Below, in pieces: positions 51,680 through 59,251 of a stretch of 64,000 bases of DNA. The DNA is taken from NCBI RefSeq assembly GCF_029392095.1, contig NZ_CP113930.1, positions 1,623,001 to 1,687,000 of the forward strand, written 5' to 3'. The position numbers and the translations under genes are program-made. Positions within the stretch are counted from its first letter, which is position 1; each line of letters begins with the position of its first letter. The DNA is from Lactobacillus sp. ESL0700. Lineage in GTDB: Bacteria > Bacillota > Bacilli > Lactobacillales > Lactobacillaceae. Under the pieces are notes generated by a model. That model was given only the letters and a program-made list of their open reading frames with translations. It did no database searches and was not told where the DNA came from.

Positions 51680-52047
51680 AATAGCCCTTCATTACATATT
51701 TTAATTTGATGGGTGCGCTAGTAGAGTTATATTTTTAATTCTAGCTTTAATTATTATTTTTTAAAGTTATAGTAGATAATAAAATGAAGTTGAACACTTT
51801 GGTTAATTAAAAAATAAAAAGTCCATTGCACTTCTTTAATAGAATATAATTAATACAAAATTTTCTAGAAAGAAGTTAACAATGAACTTTTTATATTTTA
51901 CCATACCTGCCCATCTTAAAGATAAGCATCCCTCGTTTGAAAATCACGTAACCATTTAGGTTTTATATCTCCACGAACAATCTTTACGTCAAATCGTCCA
52001 AACTATTTTCTGTTCAAATTGAACTTGCAATTTACGTAAATATTCTA
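51680..52047. other. Intergenic region with inverted repeat and a decayed frame
   Basis: 368 bp. An imperfect inverted repeat lies at 51816-51837 and 51869-51892 (AAAAAGTCCATTG / CAATGAACTTTTT plus TTCTTT / AAAGAA). A 25-codon plus frame starts at 51882 (MNFLYFTIPAHLKDK) and ends in TAG. It may be a scar of an insertion element, but no transposase family was recognised. Confidence 0.35.
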
Positions 52048-52905
52048 TTATAAAACTCGTTTAGCCACACACGGGTAAAAGTATGAGCTAAGAGTCTGTA
52101 AAACTACGCCCTGCTCAGGAGTTGCTGCACTAACATATTGGTTATCACCAACATAAATCGCCACGTGATAAGGTGCGTCCGTCGAACCCCAAAAGAGCAA
52201 ATCGCCCGGCTGCAATTGACTCATATCAACTGTCGTGCCAACCTTGACCTGATCTGTTGTGACTCGTGGCAGACTAACGCCGCCAACTTGATTATAGACA
52301 TATTGCACTAAGCCCGAGCAATCGAAGCTGTCGGGACCATCGCCGCCCCAAACGTAACTTTTACCAACTTGACTTTCAGCTAAATTAACGACTGCCTTAG
52401 CTCGCTGACTAACATTACCGCTGACAACCGTATTGGCAACTGTCGTCACGGTATTATTAGCAGCAGGCTTACTCTCAACTGGTTTACTAGCTGCTGGTGC
52501 CGTAGCTTTAGCAGGTTTAGTTTTTTTGGGCTTTTTGGCTGGAACCTGAACTTGCGGTTTAGAAGTTGCCGCAGCATCAGCGTTAGCCGTTACTTCTACT
52601 GTATAGCGGGCTTCGATCCACTCATCAACGCCAACCTTGTACCATAATTTACCTTTTTTATCGACCGCGGTGTCAGCAACGTTCCACTTGCTGGCATTTT
52701 TTGCCCGAAAATTAATGAGTCGCCCGCCCTCATAATTCGTCCATATTTTAATACTTTTACCGGGTAAATAATTAATCTGAACCTGCTTAATTGGTTCTTT
52801 TAATGTTGCCGCGTTAACTGCCTTTTGCGGAGCAACAGTAGCAATGCCTGTTAAGGTTAAAGCCGCTGCTAGCCCCATTTTCAAAAAATTACGTTTCATT
52901 AACAT
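52048..52905 (-). CDS. Secreted NlpC/P60 peptidoglycan hydrolase, copy 1
   Basis: 285 residues. It has a signal peptide (KRNFLKMGLAAALTLTGIATVAPQKAVNA), an N-terminal SLAP/SH3-like segment (QVQINYLPGKSIKIWTNYEGG), an Ala/Lys/Pro-rich linker (about 120-160), and a C-terminal NlpC/P60 domain. The catalytic Cys is in SFDCSGLVQYVYN, the His in YHVAIYVGD. It should cleave D-Glu-meso-diamino-acid or similar links in stem peptides. The ATG at 52899 is an alternative start. Confidence 0.93.
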   Translation of the reverse strand: MLMKRNFLKMGLAAALTLTGIATVAPQKAVNAATLKEPIKQVQINYLPGKSIKIWTNYEGGRLINFRAKNASKWNVADTAVDKKGKLWYKVGVDEWIEARYTVEVTANADAAATSKPQVQVPAKKPKKTKPAKATAPAASKPVESKPAANNTVTTVANTVVSGNVSQRAKAVVNLAESQVGKSYVWGGDGPDSFDCSGLVQYVYNQVGGVSLPRVTTDQVKVGTTVDMSQLQPGDLLFWGSTDAPYHVAIYVGDNQYVSAATPEQGVVLQTLSSYFYPCVAKRVL

Positions 52906-53009
52906 TGGCTCTCCTTTTTTTGGTAGCGAAAAGTGCTTATAATTCGACCTATAACTTTATTTTAATCGACTGAAATTTTTAATCAAGTCATGGCATTTAA
53001 GAATACAAA

Positions 53010-53042
53010 AAAGGCACCTAGAAAGATTTTTCTAAATGCCTC
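53010..53042 (-). terminator. Terminator after NlpC/P60 copy 2
   Basis: On the minus strand GGCATTTAGAAA / TTTCTAGGTGCC and TTTTTT. Confidence 0.85.
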
Positions 53043-53057
53043 ATTTTATTTTAGCTT

Positions 53058-53771
53058 TTAATTAAGAACCCGTTTAGCAACTGATGGATAGAAGTATGAA
53101 CTAAGAGTTGCCTTAATAACACCCTGCTCTGGTGTTGCCGCATGAATGAACTGATTGTTACCGATGTAAATTCCTACATGGTATGGTGAATCAGCTGAAC
53201 CCCAGAAAAGCAAGTCGCCAGGCTTCAAATCTTGCATTGAAACTTCCTTACCTTGCTTAACTTGAGTATAAGTTGTGCGCGTTAAATCCTTGCCAATAGC
53301 TTGGTTATAAACATACTGAACTAAGCCAGAACAATCAAAGCCGCTTGGACTAGTGCCGCCCCAAACATAAGCCTTACCAACTTCTGCCTTAGCTAATTTA
53401 ACAACTTTCTTAGCTTGCTTAGTTGAAGTTGCCACGTGCTTAGCAGCTACACTGCCTTTGACCGTGTATTGCGCTTGAATCCATTGATCAGGACCAATTT
53501 CATACCAAACATTTCCTTTGGCATCTGTTTCACTGTCAATTACATTAACAACAGTGCCATGTTGAACTCTTTGACCAGTGAAAGTTGGATTTTCGTAACT
53601 ATTCCAGATATTAATTCCATATCCCGGAACATAATTAACCGTGACTTTATTAGTCGCAGCTGCAACATTTGATGTCATCGAATTTGCATTAACAGCATTG
53701 ACAGCCGCAATGCCAGTAATAGCAAGAGCTGCAGCTGTAGTGAATTTAGCTATATTACTCTTAATTTTCAA
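53058..53771 (-). CDS. Secreted NlpC/P60 peptidoglycan hydrolase, copy 2
   Basis: About 237 residues. TTG at 53771 is preferred because GGGAG lies 9 nt before it. A signal peptide (MKIKSNIAKFTTAAALAITGIAAVNAVNA) leads to an SLAP-like segment (TVNYVPGYGINIWNSYENP) and then the NlpC/P60 domain: Cys in GFDCSGLVQYVYN and His in YHVGIYIGN. It lacks the long linker of copy 1. A WalR-type box at 53866-53882 suggests control by the WalRK cell-wall system. Confidence 0.92.
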   Translation of the reverse strand: MKIKSNIAKFTTAAALAITGIAAVNAVNANSMTSNVAAATNKVTVNYVPGYGINIWNSYENPTFTGQRVQHGTVVNVIDSETDAKGNVWYEIGPDQWIQAQYTVKGSVAAKHVATSTKQAKKVVKLAKAEVGKAYVWGGTSPSGFDCSGLVQYVYNQAIGKDLTRTTYTQVKQGKEVSMQDLKPGDLLFWGSADSPYHVGIYIGNNQFIHAATPEQGVIKATLSSYFYPSVAKRVLN

Positions 53772-53865
53772 AATCAAATTCTCCCATTTACACTAAATGG
53801 TTGAAGAAAGACCAACCATTATTGTTATACTTCTATCATTACATTGTAAATTTTACTCGTGTTAT

Positions 53866-53882
53866 ATTACATAAATGTTACA
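53866..53882 (-). promoter_or_regulatory. WalR (YycF) box upstream of NlpC/P60 copy 2
   Basis: On the minus strand TGTAAC-ATTTA-TGTAAT fits TGTWAH-N5-TGTWAH exactly. It lies about 95 bp before the start of a typical WalR target, a cell-wall hydrolase. Confidence 0.6.
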
Positions 53883-53982
53883 AAACAGATACTAGTATGT
53901 AAAAAGCCCTTTCATAAAATAATTTTCCGAAAAAGCTCAGTTAAATTTAATTGTTATGTTAAAAAGATGTTACAGCTTTAAC

Positions 53983-54468
53983 TTAATTAAGAACTCGTTT
54001 AGCTGCTGATGGATAGAAGTAGGTACTAATTGTTTGTTCGATAACACCTTGATCAGGAGTTGCAGCATGGACAAATTTATTATTGCCAACGCAAATCCCC
54101 ACGTGATATGGTGCAGAAGGTGAACCCCAGAAAAGCAAATCGCCCTTCTTGAGTTTGTTTAAGGAAACATTCTTGCCCAATGTAACTTGTGAATAGGTTG
54201 TTCTTGGCAAAGTTACTTTACCAGCCTTGAGGAAAACGTATTGAACTAAGCCGGAGCAATCAAAGGAGTAAGGACCAGTTGCACCATAAACGTAACTCTT
54301 GCCAACCTGCTTTTTAGCAAGTTTAACAACAGCGTTGCGCTTTTTAGTGACTGCACTGGCGCTAACAACTTCACTTGTGCTAGCAACTGCAGAAACGGCA
54401 GTACTACTGCCAACAAAGAATAATGATATAACCGTAATTAATTTGATTAAACTATGTTTATGTCCCAA
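53983..54468 (-). CDS. Secreted NlpC/P60 peptidoglycan hydrolase, copy 3 (short)
   Basis: About 161 residues from a TTG at 54468 (MGHKHSLIKLITVISLFFVGSSTAVSAVA, a good signal peptide); a TTG at 54486 is the alternative. The NlpC/P60 domain follows almost directly: Cys in SFDCSGLVQYVFLKAG, His in YHVGICVGN. There is no SLAP segment. An 11-codon frame lies just upstream on the same strand (MVKLSEEKDY). The three paralogs end in nearly the same residues (YFYPSAAKRVLN). Confidence 0.88.
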   Translation of the reverse strand: MGHKHSLIKLITVISLFFVGSSTAVSAVASTSEVVSASAVTKKRNAVVKLAKKQVGKSYVYGATGPYSFDCSGLVQYVFLKAGKVTLPRTTYSQVTLGKNVSLNKLKKGDLLFWGSPSAPYHVGICVGNNKFVHAATPDQGVIEQTISTYFYPSAAKRVLN

Positions 54469-54645
54469 AACTTTCGCTTCTTCCAACTTAATAATCTTTT
54501 TCTTCTGAAAGTTTCACCATCGCTTCCAACCTACAAGTTATATCTTACTCATCAAATGTTACACGTTTATGTCAAACAAGCTACAAAATCATGAGAATTC
54601 AATTATAGCTTGTTTTTAACCATTAAAAAGAAAAAGTTAGCCGCA

Positions 54646-55185
54646 TTAAAGACCTGTAATTATCGTCTTTAGCAGCTTCTTAGTCAGCGACCAATCATTG
54701 TTGACTAAAATATGGGCATCACTCGTCAACTCATCTGGCAGCTGGTTTAATTCATCCCCGCTCATTCGTTCTTGAATCTTAATTGGATCGTCCCCGCGCT
54801 CAAGCAGCCTTGTTTCCAATTGCTGCTTCGTACTAGTCGTCACATACAAGAAATAAACTTGATCTTTTAATTGTTCAAGATATGATGCCGCTCCTTGAAT
54901 ATCAACAATTAACGACACCACGTCACTCTTTTGCCAAGCAGCATCCAGAGCCTCCCTACTTGAGCCATATTGATATGAGCCATATTTAACATGCTCAAAA
55001 AAGTGTAATTTACTAAAGGATGCATCATCTTCAAAATGATAAGCCTGATGCTGCTGTTCTCCTGCCCGCATTGGTCTTGTCGTGTGCGTCACTACTCGTG
55101 GAATATTGAATTTCGTGGTTAAATATTCCGAAATTGTTGTCTTACCTGCACCACTGGGACCAGCAATTAATATTAATTTTCGCAA
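54646..55185 (-). CDS. Guanylate kinase-like protein
   Basis: 179 residues with P-loop IAGPSGAGKTT at the start and the GMP-binding segment VTHTTRPMRAGEQQHQAYHF. VKYGSYQYGSSREAL and LIVDIQGAASYLEQL are as in guanylate kinases. It is about 25 residues shorter than housekeeping Gmk. The start is TTG with GGGAG 8 nt upstream. It may be a second, accessory kinase; the main gmk usually sits near rpoZ and is not in this window. Confidence 0.8.
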   Translation of the reverse strand: MRKLILIAGPSGAGKTTISEYLTTKFNIPRVVTHTTRPMRAGEQQHQAYHFEDDASFSKLHFFEHVKYGSYQYGSSREALDAAWQKSDVVSLIVDIQGAASYLEQLKDQVYFLYVTTSTKQQLETRLLERGDDPIKIQERMSGDELNQLPDELTSDAHILVNNDWSLTKKLLKTIITGL

Positions 55186-55275
55186 AATCTAGACTCCCTT
55201 TACTTGAAAACAATTGACTTTTATAATAATATCTTTCTATTATAATGAAACATGGGAGAGAGAGGAAGACGCATT

Positions 55276-55590
55276 TTGAAAAAAGCAGACGTAAAATTAG
55301 GTGACATTGTCAGCGCAAAATCAGAGGAAGAGCTCACTAAGCCATTTATCGGCAAAGTTGAAAAAATCTACGAAAATTCTGCTATGTTAAAAATTATTGA
55401 CTTCGATGAAGCTGATAAAACTGCCATTAGCGACTTAAACAACAAGCTTGTTGTCAGCTTTAAGAACTTAAAAGCAGCCCCAAAGCGTAAGGTTAAGGAA
55501 ATTCAATCTTTAGCTGACAGCGATGTCAAGATTGAAAAAATCGCTAAGGCCGAGCTAGATGACCAAGAAGACGACGAAAAAACAAAATAA
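55276..55590 (+). CDS. DUF2187/YkvS-like protein
   Basis: About 104 residues starting with TTG 55276 (KKADVKLGDIVSAKSEEELTKPFIGKVEKIYENSAMLKIIDF). This KOW-like beta pattern matches DUF2187 proteins. An ATG at 55252 is in frame, but a TATAAT at 55242-55247 would place the transcript start at or after it, while GAGAGGAAG fits the TTG. The C-terminus is highly acidic and basic (AELDDQEDDEKTK). Function unknown. Confidence 0.7.
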   Translation: MKKADVKLGDIVSAKSEEELTKPFIGKVEKIYENSAMLKIIDFDEADKTAISDLNNKLVVSFKNLKAAPKRKVKEIQSLADSDVKIEKIAKAELDDQEDDEKTK

Positions 55591-55606
55591 AAATATTTTT
55601 TGCTTA

Positions 55607-55642
55607 AAAAGCAGTGATCTTAACTCACTGCTCTTTTTTTTT
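55607..55642 (+). terminator. Terminator after the DUF2187 gene
   Basis: AGCAGTGA-tcttaac-TCACTGCT followed by T8. Confidence 0.9.
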
Positions 55643-55703
55643 ACACCTTTTTTGCCTAAAATTAGGCTAACAAAATAATTTATTTGAACAATGGAGAATT
55701 ACA

Positions 55704-57206
55704 TTGAAAGAAAAAGCAAGAACCGTTTTGTTTTGGTTCATTCTCAGTCAACCATTTTTGGACTTATATTGGTTTTATCACGGCAAGCTTGCCAATATTT
55801 TGCCCTTCACCTTGCCAACAATTATTCGAATTTTAGCTGTTGGCGTTTTGCTCGGCCTCTTTTTAAGTCAGCGAGAATCGTGGCGCAAACTTGGCCAGCG
55901 TAAGTGGCTAGTGGCCTACTTGGCACTGCTAGTCATTTATTCGGCATTGCATCTTGTCCACGTGCGTATTTTTACCAGCATTAACCCCACGGGATACGGC
56001 TACTCAACAATCAGTGAGGCCTTCTACTTAATTCGCATGGCGCTGCCACTGATCGTCCTGTTCTTAACCGATGAACTTGATTTTGGGCAAAAGCAATTAC
56101 GGCTGGTGATTGAGGGTGTTTCCGGACTTTTTTCAGGAACAATTGTGTTATCCAACCTGTTTGTTGTTTCGCTTAAGTCTTACGAAACAGGGACAATTAG
56201 TGCCAACATCTTTATGTGGTTCTTCAATCCTAATATTGGCTATTCACACATGGCTTCCAAGGGCTTTTTCAATTTCACCAATATGATTTCTGCCGTTCTG
56301 TTTATGCTGCTGCCGCTAATGATGTACTACTTATTTACAGAATTTAATTGGCTGACGATTACCCTCAATGTCGTGCAGGCACTGGCCATGATTGAAATTG
56401 GGACTAAGGTGGCCGCAATTGGTTTAATTGGCGGCATTATCATTAGTTGTCTGCTGTTTGCCTTCCATAAATACATTATTAAGGATGTTAAAAAAGGTGG
56501 CTGGGCCATCCTAGTCGCCATCTTAATTGAGCTTGGGTCGTTAGTGATTTTACCGTTTGGCCCCGCTATTCAACGCTACAATTACGAAATCTACCTCGCC
56601 AAGCAATCCGACCATGACTTAACAGCTGAAACACGCGAACTCAAAGCGGGACTAGCCAAATATCCCCAAGGCAAAAAGCGGGACGACTTTTTACGCAGCT
56701 TTATTAAAGAAAACTATCAAGCTTATGCTCTTAATCCCAAGTTTGTCTTCAAGAGTTACCCTTACCAATACGACCCCGAATTTTGGCTAAAAATCATGAA
56801 CGAACCTGGTCAAACGCGGATGCAAAACCGCCATATTGAACAGGCAATGCTCAATCAGGTTGTTAAAACCAATAACAATCGGTTAGACAAATTTTTCGGT
56901 ATTTCATATACTCGAGAAAACAATATCTTTAACTTAGAGCGGGACTTTTCGGCACAAATATATGCTCTCGGGTGGCTGGGAATGCTGCTATTTGTTGGTC
57001 CTTACCTAGCCGTTCTGGCGTACGGCATTTATCAATGGCTTAAATGCCGCGCAGCACGAACCTATCTTGTCAGTTCTCTTATTCTGGCCAGCCTCTTTGT
57101 TTTACTTGCCGCCTTTTCATCCGGCAATGTCCTAGACTTCTTGACCGCTAGCTTCCTACTTGCCTTCATTGACGGCAACTTGCTCAGACAGGTCAAGCAT
57201 AATTAA
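55704..57206 (+). CDS. O-antigen-ligase-like polytopic membrane protein
   Basis: 500 residues with about 11-12 hydrophobic helices and one large extracytoplasmic loop (about residues 300-410, NYEIYLAKQSDHDLTAETRELKAGL). This is the topology of Wzy/WaaL O-antigen polymerases and ligases. In Gram-positive bacteria such proteins join or polymerise envelope glycans. The start is TTG with GGAG 8 nt upstream. No glycosyltransferase cluster surrounds it, so its substrate is unknown. Confidence 0.75.
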   Translation: MKEKARTVLFWFILSQPFLDLYWFYHGKLANILPFTLPTIIRILAVGVLLGLFLSQRESWRKLGQRKWLVAYLALLVIYSALHLVHVRIFTSINPTGYGYSTISEAFYLIRMALPLIVLFLTDELDFGQKQLRLVIEGVSGLFSGTIVLSNLFVVSLKSYETGTISANIFMWFFNPNIGYSHMASKGFFNFTNMISAVLFMLLPLMMYYLFTEFNWLTITLNVVQALAMIEIGTKVAAIGLIGGIIISCLLFAFHKYIIKDVKKGGWAILVAILIELGSLVILPFGPAIQRYNYEIYLAKQSDHDLTAETRELKAGLAKYPQGKKRDDFLRSFIKENYQAYALNPKFVFKSYPYQYDPEFWLKIMNEPGQTRMQNRHIEQAMLNQVVKTNNNRLDKFFGISYTRENNIFNLERDFSAQIYALGWLGMLLFVGPYLAVLAYGIYQWLKCRAARTYLVSSLILASLFVLLAAFSSGNVLDFLTASFLLAFIDGNLLRQVKHN

Positions 57207-57212
57207 TTATAT

Positions 57213-57252
57213 TAAAAAATGGTGACTCCAATTTTGAAGTCGCCATTTTTAT
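57213..57252. terminator. Bidirectional terminator
   Basis: AAATGGTGACT / AGTCGCCATTTTT between convergent genes. Confidence 0.85.
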
Positions 57253-57869
57253 TTTTGCTTAATAAACGATGCATCTGGAATTCTAATCAAATAGTAGGTC
57301 ATCGCGTTGTGTCCCGCGTGCATCCCAATGCCATTCTGCCAAATTTTCTTATAAGTCGCGGTATAAATCGCAACGTAAGCCTTCTGGTACTTTTTATCCA
57401 TTTGCTTTAATTGCTCAACCTTATAAGGTACCCGCTCAGCATTCAAATCCAGCGGGTTCTTCCCGTAAGCTACCGTCGCAAAGTCACTGGATACCTTAAC
57501 CCGCTTACCTGAACGATAGAATGTGTAAGTTTGCGTACCCATTTTTTTCTTTTTAGAATTAATCGTCACATAGCTCGAGTTGCCCGTCCCTGTATCCATT
57601 ACCAGCGGCTGATAAACAATATGTGAAGAAATCTCGCTAGTATCCTCTAAGTCAGGATTATCGAGTATGGTCTTGGTAAACATCGCACCAAGTCCAACTA
57701 ACAAAACAACAACTTCTAAAATATCCAGCAAAAAATTGGGCCAACTAAAGCGGCGATGCTTCTTAATAATCATCGTAATCCGCCGCTTGCGAATATTCTG
57801 AACCACAAATACAAAATAAAGGATAATAACTACCCATAACAAGATGCCAAGTAGATTCCAGCTAAACAT
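57249..57869 (-). CDS. LVIS_2131-type membrane protein of unknown function
   Basis: About 206 residues from ATG 57869 (GGAGG 6 nt upstream). There are two transmembrane helices near the N-terminus (LLGILLWVVIILYFVFVV and FLLDILEVVVLLVGLGAMF) and an extracellular domain with many Tyr and Lys residues. It resembles the LVIS_2131 family found in lactobacilli, whose function is unknown to me. It has its own leader and is probably monocistronic. Confidence 0.65.
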   Translation of the reverse strand: MFSWNLLGILLWVVIILYFVFVVQNIRKRRITMIIKKHRRFSWPNFLLDILEVVVLLVGLGAMFTKTILDNPDLEDTSEISSHIVYQPLVMDTGTGNSSYVTINSKKKKMGTQTYTFYRSGKRVKVSSDFATVAYGKNPLDLNAERVPYKVEQLKQMDKKYQKAYVAIYTATYKKIWQNGIGMHAGHNAMTYYLIRIPDASFIKQK

Positions 57870-57932
57870 AAAAGTCCTCCTGTGATTGCTTCCATTATAT
57901 TGTAAAAAGTTCATTTTGAATAGTTATCTACC

Positions 57933-57963
57933 AAAAAAAGACTGGCAAAATTGCCAATCTTTA
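57933..57963 (-). terminator. Terminator after the RelE-like gene
   Basis: On the minus strand AAAGATTGGCAA / TTGCCAGTCTTT followed by T-run. Confidence 0.85.
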
Positions 57964-58293
57964 AGCTGAATAATGATTTTCCTTTAAATTGCGTTCAAGT
58001 AAGTGCGTAAAGGCATCTTTTTGCAAAGTAGATGAAATATACATCACGGTAATTTGGCTCTCATCTTCAACAATAAACGCGACACGTGCCGAACCCGTCT
58101 TCTTCAAATTTACCCGGCATTCATAAACGCAGGCACCATTGACGCGTTCACTGGCTGCCCGTTTAACCTTCGACATCCCTGTTTCAACCTGAACGGTCAA
58201 TGCCGAAGCAATGCAATCTTTAATTATCTTAACTTCGTTCTTGTGCTTTTTGAAAAATTGCTTGCACCCCGAACGCTCATATTCAACTTTCAC
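57961..58293 (-). CDS. Small RelE/ParE-like protein (tentative)
   Basis: 110 residues, basic. The N-terminal helical half (SGCKQFFKKHKNEVKIIKDCI) and C-terminal strands (VYECRVNLKKTGSARVAFIVEDESQITVMYISS) resemble the RelE/ParE toxin fold, in which a basic helical pair precedes a beta sheet. Sequence identity to a named family is not evident to me. It follows the 198-residue gene by 6 nt, the spacing of antitoxin-toxin pairs, but the partner does not look like a standard antitoxin. Confidence 0.4.
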   Translation of the reverse strand: MKVEYERSGCKQFFKKHKNEVKIIKDCIASALTVQVETGMSKVKRAASERVNGACVYECRVNLKKTGSARVAFIVEDESQITVMYISSTLQKDAFTHLLERNLKENHYSA

Positions 58294-58299
58294 TAGTCA

Positions 58300-58896
58300 T
58301 TACTCTTTTTTACTTTTAGCACTGCTTGATTTGGCAGTTGTCTTCTTTGCCTTAGTAGTTTTCTTTGCGGCCTTTTTAGTCGTTGTCTTCTTTGCAGCAG
58401 CCTTTTTTGCTACGGCCTTTTTGGTTACTGGGGCTGGCTTCTCATACTCCCGCACCTGCTTAATCTTTTCAGCGATTGCCGCCGTTAATTTTGCAATAAC
58501 TGCATCTTCATCTTGTAATTCGGCCTCAGTTGCTAGCTGGTCAATGCGAAATTTTGATGCATTCAAATAGTCGGACGTGGTCTCAAAGTAAATATTAACG
58601 GGATAATCTTTGCCTTCTTCAAAAAAGTTAGCAATCTTTTTATAGTTACTGTAAGGCAAGTTAATAATATTGGATTCCAAGGCAAAAGTCACTGGCCGCT
58701 GGCCCGTTACTTCCAGTGCGATGTGACTTAACGAACCCTTCTTAATAGCCATCGCCGTCTCTTGCACCATTTTGGTAGCAGTCTCTTTTATTTTGGCCTT
58801 TGACTTACTTAAATCGGCATACTTGATGCTCGCCAAATCCTGTAAATAATCTTCTTGCTCAATTTTTTCAGTTAAATTTTTTAAATTAATCTTCAA
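58300..58896 (-). CDS. Protein with Lys/Ala/Thr-rich histone-like tail
   Basis: 198 residues. The first 145 form a mixed domain I do not recognise (IALEVTGQRPVTFALESNIINLPYSNYKKI). The last 50 are built from KKA/AAKKTTTK-type repeats like histone H1 or bacterial Hup tails, which suggests nucleic-acid binding. It lies 6 nt upstream of the RelE-like gene on the same strand. Function unknown. Confidence 0.6.
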   Translation of the reverse strand: MKINLKNLTEKIEQEDYLQDLASIKYADLSKSKAKIKETATKMVQETAMAIKKGSLSHIALEVTGQRPVTFALESNIINLPYSNYKKIANFFEEGKDYPVNIYFETTSDYLNASKFRIDQLATEAELQDEDAVIAKLTAAIAEKIKQVREYEKPAPVTKKAVAKKAAAKKTTTKKAAKKTTKAKKTTAKSSSAKSKKE

Positions 58897-59134
58897 ACTA
58901 AAAATTCCTTTTTTTCGATTTATAACCTAATTCATCATTCTTCTATACGATACTCAAAATCGGCTGTAAAAACAATTTATTTATTTTTATTTTTAAAAAA
59001 CGTTAATCTTTAGTAAGTAACTCTGTAAGCAAATAGGACAAGCATTTTCGGGCAAAAATGCCACTACTTTTAACGCATTTTAGTTTCTAATTAAATAACA
59101 TTTGCCACGTTTTTTTCTGAAAACGAGTTTATTT
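58897..59134. other. AT-rich intergenic region upstream of the multicopper oxidase
   Basis: No gene seen. It must hold the minus-strand promoter of the 58896 gene. TCGGGCAAAAATGCCAC-type short dyads are present but no known riboswitch. Confidence 0.35.
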
Positions 59135-59184
59135 TATAATATTTGCATAAAATCATGATTTTAACCACTTTACAAGCGTTTTCA
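59135..59184 (+). promoter_or_regulatory. Probable promoter and cre-like site of the multicopper oxidase
   Basis: TATAAT at 59135-59140 with a weak -35 17 nt upstream. TACAAGCGTTTTCA (59171-59184) matches the CcpA consensus TGNAANCGNNNNCA except at one base. It lies downstream of the -10, where a bound repressor would block elongation. Confidence 0.4.
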
Positions 59185-59251
59185 TCAAGAGTAAATTTAA
59201 GGCGTAATGAAATTTTTTTACTAAAATTTTTTAACTGAAAGGTAGACGAAT

